From assembly GCF_008080435.1 (NCBI RefSeq), contig NZ_VRKN01000015.1, positions 28,713-92,712 of the forward strand: a DNA stretch of 64,000 nt, read 5' to 3'. The DNA comes from Enterobacter asburiae (GTDB lineage Bacteria; Pseudomonadota; Gammaproteobacteria; Enterobacterales; Enterobacteriaceae). The notes below the pieces were generated by a model, which was not told where the DNA came from, ran no database searches, and saw only the letters and a program-made list of their open reading frames with translations. Position 1 is the stretch's first letter. Each line of letters starts with the position of its first letter. A program made the position numbers and the translations under genes. Below, piece after piece: positions 1-7,947 of the stretch.

Positions 1-1
1 C

Positions 2-580
2 GGCTTTTTAAAAGATTATTCAGGCTTGCAGCAGACGACGTCTGCGACGGGTAAACCAACGCTGCGTTGGGTTGACCCTTCGTATAACGAAGCCAACTAC
101 GACAGTATTCTCTGGACGCCAATTACCTATTATCCAGCACCAAAACCAACCACCCAGATTGGTCAAAAAACGCTTGATGAGCTTCTGACCTATACCAATA
201 ACAAAATGAAAACGGCGATTGGTACCCGTAAACCTGTTGTGACGACACCGGGCAAACACAGCCTGATCTTCCGCGGTGCCATCACCGGGGTGAGTTCGCA
301 GAAAGAAGGTCTGCAGTTCTATGAAGTGGTGCCGGTCGCGCTGGTGGTGGCGGGTACGCAGATGGCAACCGGTCACCGTACCATGGATACGCATCTTTTC
401 TTCGAAGGTGAGCTCATTGACGCGGCCACCAACAAACCGGTCATGAAAGTGGTGCGTAAAGGTGAAGGTAAGGAACTGGCAAACGAAAATACACCGATGG
501 GCTTCGCGACGCTGAAGCAGGTTGTTGATGACATGGCGACGGATGCCACCATGTTTGATGTCAAAAAGACCGCGAAATAA
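2..580 (+). CDS. DUF3313-family protein, C-terminal part (5' end outside window)
   Basis: The reading frame is open from base 2 and begins in mid-protein with GFLKDYSGL, a motif I associate with the N-terminal part of DUF3313 lipoproteins. About 192 residues are visible, ending at TAA 578-580. The signal peptide and lipobox expected of the family lie upstream of the window. The visible part is soluble, with no membrane segment, and fits an outer-membrane or periplasmic lipoprotein of unknown function. A strong hairpin follows the stop directly. Family assignment is from memory; the role is unknown. Confidence 0.7.
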   Translation, partial: GFLKDYSGLQQTTSATGKPTLRWVDPSYNEANYDSILWTPITYYPAPKPTTQIGQKTLDELLTYTNNKMKTAIGTRKPVVTTPGKHSLIFRGAITGVSSQKEGLQFYEVVPVALVVAGTQMATGHRTMDTHLFFEGELIDAATNKPVMKVVRKGEGKELANENTPMGFATLKQVVDDMATDATMFDVKKTAK

Positions 581-615
581 AATAAAACGGCCTGCATTGC
601 GCAGGCCGTTTTATT
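581..615. terminator. Bidirectional intrinsic terminator
   Basis: A perfect 15-bp inverted repeat (581-595 against 601-615) with a 5-nt loop ATTGC. The stem ends in AATAAAA on one side and TTTTATT on the other, so both strands give a GC-rich hairpin followed by a U tract. It sits between the convergent DUF3313 gene and the EamA transporter, and its right arm touches the stop codon of the latter. Confidence 0.9.
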
Positions 616-1511
616 TACGCCGCTCGTAAGCGCCTGAACCAGGTTTCTGGTTTGGTAAACATCACCATATTTCCTCCCAGAATCAGCAATAATCCCACGA
701 TACCGTTGATATGCCAGACGTAGCCTTCATACACCGTGGAGATGGACAATGCCACCAGCGGGAAGAGCAGCGTACTGTAGGCCGCTTTGCCCGGACCAAT
801 GCGGCCCACCAGCGTGAAGTAGGCGCCAAAGGCAATGACCGAACCAAACAGGGCCAGATAGAGCAGCGCGCCAATGTAGCTGATGGTCCACTCTGGCGCG
901 AAGCTGTCGCCTCTGAACAGGGCAATGCAGCCCATTACCAGCGTGCCATAAAGCATCGCCCAGGCGTTGGTGGTCATGGTTTCAAGGCCTCTGCGCTGAT
1001 GACGCATGCTGATCATATTGCCCAGCGAGAAGCCGTAGGTGCCGAGTGCGGAAAGACCAATCCCGGTCAGGAGCGACGCGTTCCAGCCGCTGGCCAGTAG
1101 ATCGTCCCAGAAGAGGGTGATGATCCCGATCAGGCCCAGTGCCGCCGCCATCCAGAACCGTGTCGGCGGACGCTGCCCGAAGAAAATAAAGCTGTTAATG
1201 GCGTTATAGAGCACGGCCATGGAGAAGATCACCGATTCCAGCCCGGTATTGATGTGCGAGGCTGCGGTGTAAAAACACCAGAAGTTAAAGCAGAAAACGC
1301 AACATCCCTGGAGCATGCAATAAAGGTGATCCCGCAGCGCCAGCTTGCGCAGGCGGCGTAGGGCGATTAACACCACCATCATCGTGAGGCTGGCGACGGC
1401 GAAACGCCAGAAAATAGAGACGGGCGCGGCTACGGGCCCCTGCTGCAGAAAAATCGCAATCCAGGTGGTTCCCCAGATGACCACCACCAGTCCGTATAAT
1501 AATGCGTTCAT
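615..1511 (-). CDS. EamA/DMT-family transporter
   Basis: 298-residue integral membrane protein with about ten hydrophobic helices in two EamA repeats, the size of drug/metabolite exporters of the YedA/RhaT superfamily. The chosen start (MNALLYGLVVVIWGTTW) opens directly into the first helix, as is usual. The frame stays open 54 codons upstream, but that stretch is hydrophilic and would overlap the promoter region shared with the divergent AraC gene. A GAGAAGAGA ribosome site precedes the chosen ATG. The substrate cannot be read from the sequence. The divergent AraC regulator at 1686 probably controls it. Confidence 0.85.
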   Translation of the reverse strand: MNALLYGLVVVIWGTTWIAIFLQQGPVAAPVSIFWRFAVASLTMMVVLIALRRLRKLALRDHLYCMLQGCCVFCFNFWCFYTAASHINTGLESVIFSMAVLYNAINSFIFFGQRPPTRFWMAAALGLIGIITLFWDDLLASGWNASLLTGIGLSALGTYGFSLGNMISMRHQRRGLETMTTNAWAMLYGTLVMGCIALFRGDSFAPEWTISYIGALLYLALFGSVIAFGAYFTLVGRIGPGKAAYSTLLFPLVALSISTVYEGYVWHINGIVGLLLILGGNMVMFTKPETWFRRLRAA

Positions 1512-1685
1512 ACTTTTTCTCTTCTCAAACCCCGAATGCCCGCAGTATGGCGCGCAGATCCGCAACGGGCTTTCACCGGCTTGCGGATGACTTGCAAAAT
1601 CTTGCGCTTTTTTCTTTCCCGGGGACTGGCAACGGGAGACAACTCTTCTTAGACTGATATTCCCATCAATCATGCGCTAACGGTT

Positions 1686-2558
1686 ATGTCTCACGCTTAC
1701 GATACCTTTGAAACGCTTTGCCAACAGAATGCGGTCCTGCGGGAAACCGTCTCGCTGAACTCGGGTATTCAGCTGGCAGCGTGGTACAACAAGCACGATA
1801 CGATAACGGTTAAAAGTAACCACCATACCCTGAGTCTGTACGTGGCGGACGGCTACGAAAGTTATCAAAAAACGCCGGGCGGCTGGAAGAACGGCGGGGG
1901 ACCGGACCGTTTCTGTTTGATGCCCAAAGAGAGCGAATCGACGTGGGATATCCGGGATGATCTGTCGTTTGTGCATCTCTACTGCACCGATGAACACCTG
2001 CGCGACGTGGGGGAAAAGATCTGGGATAAGCGGCCGCTTTCGCTGACGCTGGACGAGCGCATTTTTGGTAGCGATCCGAAGATCACCGCGCTGTATCGTC
2101 AGTTTTTGCTTGGCTGCGACTGGCAGCAGCACGCAAACCAGCTCACCCTGAGCACGGCCTCTACGCTGCTCCTGACCCATCTGCTGCAAAACTACTCTAA
2201 CGTTCAGTGGAAGCTGCCGGTCGTCACCGGCGGGTTATCGCCATTCGTGCTGCGCAATGTGTTGGCTTTTGTCGAAGAGAACCTGGGGCAGCCCCTGACG
2301 CTGGCTGAACTGGCGGCGCAGGCCGCCCTCAGCGAATACCATTTTGCCCGCATGTTCCGCCAGTCGACGGGGCTGGCGCCGCATCAGTACGTGATGCAGA
2401 GACGAATGGAAAAAGTGAAGGCCCTTGTGCAGCGCACCTCGACGCCGCTGACGGACATCGCCCTTGCCTGTGGGTTTAACTCCGCCAGCCACTTCAGCAA
2501 CCGCTTTCGCAGTGCGACGGGCATGACGCCTTCGCAACTACGCGCGGCGAGCGCGTGA
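1686..2558 (+). CDS. AraC-family transcriptional regulator
   Basis: 290 residues. The N-terminal ~180 residues form an AraC-type ligand-binding region. The C-terminal ~100 residues hold the two helix-turn-helix motifs: LAELAAQAALSEYHFARMF, then the conserved second motif around DIALACGFNSASHFSNRF and the PSQLR end. It is divergent from the EamA transporter (174 bp between starts), a layout typical of a local regulator and its exporter gene. Its last 21 bp overlap the end of ydcO on the other strand. The ligand is unknown. Confidence 0.88.
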   Translation: MSHAYDTFETLCQQNAVLRETVSLNSGIQLAAWYNKHDTITVKSNHHTLSLYVADGYESYQKTPGGWKNGGGPDRFCLMPKESESTWDIRDDLSFVHLYCTDEHLRDVGEKIWDKRPLSLTLDERIFGSDPKITALYRQFLLGCDWQQHANQLTLSTASTLLLTHLLQNYSNVQWKLPVVTGGLSPFVLRNVLAFVEENLGQPLTLAELAAQAALSEYHFARMFRQSTGLAPHQYVMQRRMEKVKALVQRTSTPLTDIALACGFNSASHFSNRFRSATGMTPSQLRAASA

Positions 2559-3704
2559 AAACAGGGCGTAGCACACGCCGCCCAGCACCAGTCCCCAGAA
2601 TGCCGAACCGATACCCAGGATCGTAACGCCACTCGCGGTCATCAGGAACGTGACGATGGCTGCGTCGCGCTCCGCTTCGTGGCTCAATGCCTGATATAAA
2701 CTCCCGCTGATGGTGCCCAGCAGCGCCAGACCGGCGAGTGTCTGGATCCAGCTGAGCGGCAGAGCGGCCATCAGCCCGGTAATCGAGCCGCCGAAAATCC
2801 CCGCAATCAGATAAAACCCTCCGGCAGCAATGGCCGCCAGCCAGCGTTTACCGGCATCCGGATGTGCATCCGGGCTTTGACAAATGGCGGCAGTAATGGC
2901 CGCGATACAGATAGAAAAGACGCCAAAAGGGGAAAGCAGCAGCGCCAGCGCCCCCGTAACGATGATGAGCGGTGAGACCGCAAGCGGGTAACCGGAGGCC
3001 TTCATCGTGGCGAAACCCGGCGCATTTTGCGATGCCATGGTTACCAGGAAGAAGGGCACGCCAATACTCACCAGGCTGGTGAAGGTGAACGTGGGCGCAA
3101 TAAACTCAGGCATCACAAGGGAGAGCGTGAGTTTATTGGTGACAACGTCGCCCCCCGCCCATGCCACGATACCGCCGACCAGCAGCGTGACCACGATGGC
3201 ATAACGCGGAGCCAATGCTTTTGCCATCAGCCATGCCGCAATCATGCTGCCGCACAGCAGAAAGTGACCCTCAAGATGCGCAAATGCATGCAGGCCAAAC
3301 TGCAGCAACACCCCTGCCAGCATGGCGGCAGCAAGCGAATGGGGGATCAGCCTCATCAGACGGGCGAAGAGCCCGGTGATGCCGCAAAGTAAAATGAGCG
3401 CGTTAGCAAAGATGAACACGCCGATCGTTTCAGCCAGCGTAACACCGTGCAGGCTGGTGGCGAGCAGCGCCGCGCCGGGCGTCGACCAGGCGGTCAGCAC
3501 CGGTGCTTTATACCACCAGGACAGCGCCAGCGTGCTGACACCCATCCCAATCCCCAGTGCGGTCATCCAGCCCGCAATCTGCTGTGCGCTGGCACCAGCC
3601 GCAGCGGCGGCCTGCCAGATGATGGCTGCCGAGCTGGCGTAACCGACCAGCACGGCGACAAATCCAGCCAGTGCGACTGGAACAAGGTGAGAGGAAGGGC
3701 GCAT
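2538..3704 (-). CDS. ydcO: BenE-family (benzoate-type) membrane transporter YdcO
   Basis: 388 residues with about a dozen membrane segments, starting MRPSSHLVPVALAGFVAVLV. The whole protein reads as the BenE/YdcO family, proton symporters of aromatic acids; the substrate of YdcO itself is not established. A longer frame adds 27 residues upstream but would run through the operator region shared with sutR, so the ATG at 3704 is preferred. The divergent pair ydcO/sutR followed by rlhA is also the E. coli order. Regulation by SutR is likely from the two operators at 3716-3762. Confidence 0.9.
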   Translation of the reverse strand: MRPSSHLVPVALAGFVAVLVGYASSAAIIWQAAAAAGASAQQIAGWMTALGIGMGVSTLALSWWYKAPVLTAWSTPGAALLATSLHGVTLAETIGVFIFANALILLCGITGLFARLMRLIPHSLAAAMLAGVLLQFGLHAFAHLEGHFLLCGSMIAAWLMAKALAPRYAIVVTLLVGGIVAWAGGDVVTNKLTLSLVMPEFIAPTFTFTSLVSIGVPFFLVTMASQNAPGFATMKASGYPLAVSPLIIVTGALALLLSPFGVFSICIAAITAAICQSPDAHPDAGKRWLAAIAAGGFYLIAGIFGGSITGLMAALPLSWIQTLAGLALLGTISGSLYQALSHEAERDAAIVTFLMTASGVTILGIGSAFWGLVLGGVCYALFSRARRA

Positions 3705-3715
3705 GAAAACTCCGT

Positions 3716-3762
3716 TGTGCGTTATAACGTCCAGCATAAGGTAACACTGTGCGCTATAGCGT
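3716..3762. promoter_or_regulatory. Two matching palindromic operators between ydcO and sutR
   Basis: TGTGCGTTATAACGT (3716-3730) and TGTGCGCTATAGCGT (3748-3762) are two copies of TGTGCGYTATARCGT, each centred on a perfect 10-bp palindrome. They are 32 bp apart, about three helical turns, in the gap between divergent ydcO and sutR. The layout suggests cooperative binding by the SutR dimer for autoregulation and control of ydcO. The binding protein is inferred from position. Confidence 0.65.
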
Positions 3763-3796
3763 ACAAGTGGTATGCTGATCGCCATCAGGAGGGAAC

Positions 3797-4324
3797 ATGG
3801 ACATCACACTACATCTTGCAACAACACTGAAAACGCTGCGTCAGGCGCGCGGCTGGAGTTTGTCGAAGCTCGCGGACGAGACCGGCGTGTCAAAAGCCAT
3901 GCTTGGGCAAATTGAGCGAAATGAATCCAGCCCGACGGTGTCGACGCTGTGGAAAATTGCCACGGGACTGAACGTACCGTTTTCCGCGTTCATCACGCCG
4001 GAGGCGGACCGGCAGGCGGTATTTGACCCGCAGCAGCAGGCGATGGTGGTCAAACCGCTCTTTCCATGGGATGAGACGCTCGGGTTTGATTATTTCTCCA
4101 TTACGCTGGCACCCGGTGCGCTGAGTGAATCCACGCCGCATGAGGCCGGGGTGATTGAACATGTAGTGGTGGTCAGCGGCGAGCTGGAGATGAAACTTGA
4201 TGGCAAGTGGCAGACGATTTCTGCCGACTCGGGCGTCCGTTTTGCCGGCGATAAACCGCACGCCTACCGCAACAGCAGCGAGCGGACGGTGCATTTTCAC
4301 TCCCTGATTCATTATCCCCGCTGA
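3797..4324 (+). CDS. sutR: SutR/YdcN XRE-cupin transcriptional regulator
   Basis: 175 residues: an XRE helix-turn-helix near residues 10-65 (LSKLADETGVSKAMLGQIER) and a C-terminal cupin around 105-170 (HEAGVIEHVVVVSGELEM). AGGAGGG lies just before the ATG. Length and architecture match E. coli SutR (YdcN), described as a regulator of sulfur-utilisation genes. It is divergent from ydcO and followed 80 bp later by rlhA, as in E. coli. Two palindromic operators lie just upstream of its start. Confidence 0.88.
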   Translation: MDITLHLATTLKTLRQARGWSLSKLADETGVSKAMLGQIERNESSPTVSTLWKIATGLNVPFSAFITPEADRQAVFDPQQQAMVVKPLFPWDETLGFDYFSITLAPGALSESTPHEAGVIEHVVVVSGELEMKLDGKWQTISADSGVRFAGDKPHAYRNSSERTVHFHSLIHYPR

Positions 4325-4404
4325 CGCTACGCAAAACTGTTTCGCTGACGCATACTTCTGACTACAATAGCCGCCATTTTGACCATAACGGATAACGACG
4401 AAGT

Positions 4405-6369
4405 ATGCGCCTGCAATCCCATCATCTTGAACTTTTAAGCCCGGCCCGCGACGCCGCCATTGCCCGTGAAGCGATCCTTCATGGCGCTGACGCTGTCTAC
4501 ATCGGTGGCCCTGGCTTCGGTGCCCGCCATAACGCCAGCAACAGCCTGAGCGATATTGCTGAACTGGTGCCGTTCGCCCACCGTTTCGGGGCGAAAGTGT
4601 TCGTGACCCTGAACACCATTCTTCATGATGATGAGCTGGAGCCTGCGCAACGTCTGATTACCGATCTCTACCAGACCGGCGTTGATGCCCTGATTGTTCA
4701 GGATATGGGCGTTCTGGCGCTGGATATTCCGCCCATTGAGCTGCATGCCAGTACCCAGTGTGATATCCGTACGGTCGAGAAGGCGAAGTTTCTCTCCGAC
4801 GTCGGCTTTTCGCAGATCGTTCTGGCGCGTGAGCTGAACCTGAATCAAATCCGCGATATTCACCAGGCGACCGACGCGACGATTGAATTCTTTATCCACG
4901 GTGCGCTGTGCGTTGCTTATTCCGGTCAGTGCAATATTTCCCACGCGCAGACGGGCCGCAGCGCCAACCGCGGCGACTGCTCTCAGGCCTGCCGTCTGCC
5001 GTATACCCTGAAAGACGATCAGGGCCGCGTCGTGGCGTTCGAAAAACACCTGCTCTCCATGAAGGATAACGATCAGACGGCCAACCTGGGCGCGCTGATC
5101 GACGCGGGCGTGCGTTCCTTCAAAATTGAAGGGCGTTACAAAGATATGAGCTACGTGAAGAACATCACCGCGCACTATCGCCAGATGCTGGACGCCATTA
5201 TTGACGATCGCGGTGACCTGGCGCGCGCGTCGGCCGGTCGCACCGAGCATTTCTTTATTCCGTCGACGGACAAAACCTTCCACCGCGGCAGCACGGACTA
5301 TTTTGTGAATGCCCGTAAAGGGGATATCGGCGCGTTTGACTCACCGAAGTTTATCGGTTTACCGGTTGGTGAAGTGCTGAAAGTGGCGAAAGATCACCTT
5401 GATGTTGAAGTGACGGAACCGCTGGCCAACGGCGATGGCCTTAACGTGATGATTAAGCGTGAAGTCGTGGGCTTCCGTGCTAATACGGTCGAGAAAACCG
5501 GCGAGAACCGCTACCGCGTATGGCCGAATGAAATGCCCGCCGATCTCTACAAGGCGCGGCCGAACGCGGCGCTTAACCGTAACCTCGATCATAACTGGCA
5601 ACAGGCGCTGCTGAAAACCTCCAGCGAACGTCGTATCGCGGTGGATATTGCGCTGGGCGGCTGGGAAGAGCAGCTGATTCTGACCATGACCTGCGAAGAC
5701 GGCATCAGCGTGACGCATACGCTTGATGGTCTGTTCGAGGTGGCAAACAACGCGGAAAAAGCGCTCAACAGCCTGAAAGATGGCGTGGCGAAGCTGGGCC
5801 AGACGATTTACTACGCGCGCGCTATCGACGTTAATCTACCGGACGCGCTGTTCGTGCCGAACAGCTTGCTTAACGCCTTCCGCCGTGAAACGGCAGAAAT
5901 GCTGGATGCCGCGCGCCTGGCACAGTATCCGCGCGGTAGCCGTAAAGCGGAAGCCGTCCCTGCGCCTGTATACCCGGACACCCATTTATCCTTCCTCGCC
6001 AACGTTTACAACCATAAAGCTCGTGAATTCTATCATCGCCACGGCGTGCAGCTGATCGACGCAGCCTATGAAGCGCATGAAGAGAAGGGCGATGTGCCGG
6101 TGATGATCACCAAGCACTGCCTGCGCTTTGCGTTTAACCTGTGTCCTAAGCAGGCAAAAGGGAACATTAAGAGCTGGAAGGCTACCCCCATGCAGTTGGT
6201 CAACGGTGACGAAGTTCTGACCCTCAAGTTCGACTGCCGTCCTTGCGAAATGCATGTGATTGGCAAGATGAAAAACCACATCTTCAAAATGCCACAGCCC
6301 GGCAGTATTGTGGCGTCCGTCAGTCCGGACGATCTGATGAAAACCCTGCCAAAACGCAAGGGTAGCTAA
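4405..6369 (+). CDS. rlhA: 23S rRNA 5-hydroxycytidine C2501 synthase RlhA (U32 family)
   Basis: 654 residues, the length of E. coli RlhA (YdcP). The N-terminal half is a U32 peptidase-like barrel beginning MRLQSHHLELLSPARD. A cysteine cluster follows near residues 170-200 (CVAYSGQCNIS, then GDCSQACRLPY), expected to bind an iron-sulfur cluster or act in catalysis. The C-terminal half carries the family extension with further Cys residues (FDCRPCEMH). RlhA hydroxylates C2501 of 23S rRNA using prephenate-derived chemistry with iron. It is probably transcribed from its own promoter in the 80-bp gap after sutR. Confidence 0.95.
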   Translation: MRLQSHHLELLSPARDAAIAREAILHGADAVYIGGPGFGARHNASNSLSDIAELVPFAHRFGAKVFVTLNTILHDDELEPAQRLITDLYQTGVDALIVQDMGVLALDIPPIELHASTQCDIRTVEKAKFLSDVGFSQIVLARELNLNQIRDIHQATDATIEFFIHGALCVAYSGQCNISHAQTGRSANRGDCSQACRLPYTLKDDQGRVVAFEKHLLSMKDNDQTANLGALIDAGVRSFKIEGRYKDMSYVKNITAHYRQMLDAIIDDRGDLARASAGRTEHFFIPSTDKTFHRGSTDYFVNARKGDIGAFDSPKFIGLPVGEVLKVAKDHLDVEVTEPLANGDGLNVMIKREVVGFRANTVEKTGENRYRVWPNEMPADLYKARPNAALNRNLDHNWQQALLKTSSERRIAVDIALGGWEEQLILTMTCEDGISVTHTLDGLFEVANNAEKALNSLKDGVAKLGQTIYYARAIDVNLPDALFVPNSLLNAFRRETAEMLDAARLAQYPRGSRKAEAVPAPVYPDTHLSFLANVYNHKAREFYHRHGVQLIDAAYEAHEEKGDVPVMITKHCLRFAFNLCPKQAKGNIKSWKATPMQLVNGDEVLTLKFDCRPCEMHVIGKMKNHIFKMPQPGSIVASVSPDDLMKTLPKRKGS

Positions 6370-6600
6370 TTACCGAACGTGTGTGTCCGGTTTGCGCGAT
6401 TTCTGCCACAGGTGGTGTTCGCGCAAACCCTCCGCCGACTCTTCCGCAGCGCTTCGCAACTCATCGCTGTCGGCTTCATGACGAAGCTGATGCGCCACAT
6501 TCTTTACCCATAAATATTCATGTCCCCTGTGCCCGGCCATAAGCTGGCCTGAAAACAGCGCACAAATAAGCATGACGAAAGATAACCCTTTTTTAATCAT
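6370..6600 (-). CDS. yncJ: YncJ-like small exported protein (DUF2554)
   Basis: 76 residues from the ATG at 6600, with GGTGA five bases upstream. It has a cleavable signal peptide (GLSFVMLICALFSGQLMAG) and a hydrophilic mature part rich in His, Glu and Arg (HRGHEYLWVKNVAHQLRHEA). It closely resembles E. coli YncJ, a periplasmic protein of unknown role. It is convergent with rlhA; the two stop codons abut. Confidence 0.85.
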   Translation of the reverse strand: MIKKGLSFVMLICALFSGQLMAGHRGHEYLWVKNVAHQLRHEADSDELRSAAEESAEGLREHHLWQKSRKPDTHVR

Positions 6601-6844
6601 GGATTCACCGCTGAAAAACAATGCCGGATAATCATGTCGATTATTTTTTAGGGTTATTATTCAAAAATTAAAATTAGCGCAAAGAAAATGTCAAATAATG
6701 TGCGTTCGGAATAGCAGTTAGGACATTTCCTAAAAATCATCTGAGTCTTTGTAAACTACCATTTCTGGTCCACAATTGGATGTTTGCATTAAGGATTAAT
6801 CTTATATAATAGTTGTCTTGGGCTAAGGAACAGGTCATTTATAA

Positions 6845-7207
6845 ATGAAAAAAATAATAGCGCTTGCGCTTCTGGCGGTTGCTGTTGGAGCCGTTGCAGG
6901 GATTCGTTATGCAGGTAATGACGAACCAGAATATATTCGATCTGCAGAAATTCGCGTCGGTTCCTATTTAACCAGTGACTATGGTGGCGTTGCCTGCGCC
7001 AGCAAAAAAGTGAACGATCAGCATTGGGAATTAGATTGCACTCATCAAGCAAGAGGAAAAACATTCCAGTTCGCGGTGTATCCCTCTGATAAAGCACCTT
7101 ATGGTGTCGCCCGCTCCTTTTATCTTGAAGCCATTAATGACGATGCAAAACAGAGCGCTGATCAGGGCCTTATGCGTTATTTGCAGATCAATACCCATGC
7201 AGGGTAA
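6845..7207 (+). CDS. Small exported protein of unknown function
   Basis: 120 residues starting MKKIIALALLAVAVGAVAGI, a signal peptide or membrane anchor, followed by a soluble domain with two cysteines about 13 residues apart (GVACASKK, ELDCTHQ) that could form a disulfide. A TATAAT -10 box at 6805-6810 lies 34 bp before the ATG in an AT-rich leader, with TTGCAT at 6784 as a possible weak -35. I do not recognise the family. It sits directly upstream of the MgrR-type sRNA. Confidence 0.7.
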   Translation: MKKIIALALLAVAVGAVAGIRYAGNDEPEYIRSAEIRVGSYLTSDYGGVACASKKVNDQHWELDCTHQARGKTFQFAVYPSDKAPYGVARSFYLEAINDDAKQSADQGLMRYLQINTHAG

Positions 7208-7213
7208 TAAGGT

Positions 7214-7248
7214 TGTTTAGCGTTCATTGAGTCGACAGATGTTAGGTT
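7214..7248 (+). promoter_or_regulatory. Candidate PhoP box and -10 of the MgrR-type sRNA
   Basis: TGTTTA at 7214-7219, five bases, then CATTGA at 7225-7230 resembles the PhoP direct repeat (G/T)GTTTA-N5-(G/T)GTTTA, with the first half exact and the second half weak. A -10 like TAGGTT (7243-7248) begins 12 bp after the box, the spacing usual for PhoP-activated promoters. This predicts a start near 7254. MgrR is a known PhoP target in E. coli. Confidence 0.6.
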
Positions 7249-7253
7249 GTAAG

Positions 7254-7350
7254 AGATCCGCAGCCCGGCCATGGAGTGTCGGGAGGTAGAGACCAAAATA
7301 CAAATCTATCCATGCAAGCATTTACCGCCATTTTTTGGCGGTTTTTTTTT
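7254..7350 (+). ncRNA. mgrR: MgrR small RNA homologue
   Basis: The 3' half contains ACAAATCTATCCATGCAAGC (7299-7318) followed by a CCGCCA hairpin and a run of T. This matches my memory of the conserved 3' part of E. coli MgrR, including the segment that pairs with eptB mRNA. From the predicted start near 7254 to the end of the T run is about 97 nt; E. coli MgrR is about 98 nt. MgrR is an Hfq-dependent, PhoPQ-activated sRNA that lowers EptB, an LPS phosphoethanolamine transferase. The 5' half differs from what I recall of E. coli. The 5' end is inferred from the promoter. Confidence 0.78.
7324..7350 (+). terminator. Rho-independent terminator of the MgrR-type sRNA
   Basis: Stem ACCGCCA (7324-7330) against TGGCGGT (7336-7342) with a T5 loop, then eight further T residues. 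This is a strong intrinsic terminator and the Hfq-binding tail expected of a trans-acting sRNA. Confidence 0.92.
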
Positions 7351-7370
7351 GCGCAGGTCGTCACGGTGGG

Positions 7371-7907
7371 TTATGGCGTCAGCCGATAGTGTGACTGCAC
7401 CAGGCCCGAAGGGAAGCTATGGCTTGATACCAGAGTTAAATCGATATCTTGTGGAAGGGTTCCGAACAGCGGTTTTCCCGCCCCGAGCAGGACAGGAACG
7501 GTGGTGATCACCATATCGGCCACCAGTCCTTCGCGCAGGAACGACTGGATCACCTGTCCGCCATCGAGATAGACGCGATGTACGTCCTGCGCGGCGAGAT
7601 CGTCAAGCACCTCCTTTGGCGTGCGGCATGAGAACTGCACTTTGCCCTTTAGCGCCTCCGGCACGGGCGTGTTGGCCAGCTGTCGGGAGAGCACCAGCAC
7701 GGGCCGGTCATAAGGCCATGTGTCAAAGGTCAATACCTTCTCATAACTCCCTCGTCCCATCACGATCCAGTCTTTGTCCGCGATGAACGCCTCATAGCCA
7801 TGGTCTTCTGCCGGATCGTCGCGCTGCAGCAGCCAGTCGATATCGTCATTCTGTCGGGCGATGTAACCATCAAGACTGACCGCGATAAAAACGTGTGTGG
7901 TAACCAT
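7371..7907 (-). CDS. Dihydrofolate reductase-like (RibD C-terminal domain) protein
   Basis: 178 residues from the ATG at 7907 (MVTTHVFIAVSLDGYIA). The N-terminal strand VFIAVSLDGYIAR and the later GRGSYEKV, VLSR and YLDGGQVIQSFL stretches are typical of the RibD C-terminal / DHFR-like fold that binds NADPH. Bacterial members of this group are mostly uncharacterised oxidoreductases. The frame is open 47 codons further upstream, but the family N-terminus fits the chosen ATG, which has GGAGCA upstream. It ends 20 bp past the sRNA terminator on the opposite strand. Confidence 0.82.
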   Translation of the reverse strand: MVTTHVFIAVSLDGYIARQNDDIDWLLQRDDPAEDHGYEAFIADKDWIVMGRGSYEKVLTFDTWPYDRPVLVLSRQLANTPVPEALKGKVQFSCRTPKEVLDDLAAQDVHRVYLDGGQVIQSFLREGLVADMVITTVPVLLGAGKPLFGTLPQDIDLTLVSSHSFPSGLVQSHYRLTP

Positions 7908-7947
7908 CAGGTGCTCCGTATGCCAGTGTAACCATAAAAATAACGCC

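Noticed and set aside
4435..5283. Long open frame on the minus strand inside rlhA (282 codons), and others inside urtA, sad and uxaB
   Set aside because: Typical shadow frames opposite GC-rich genes: low-complexity composition rich in Arg, His and Gln, no family resemblance, no ribosome site.
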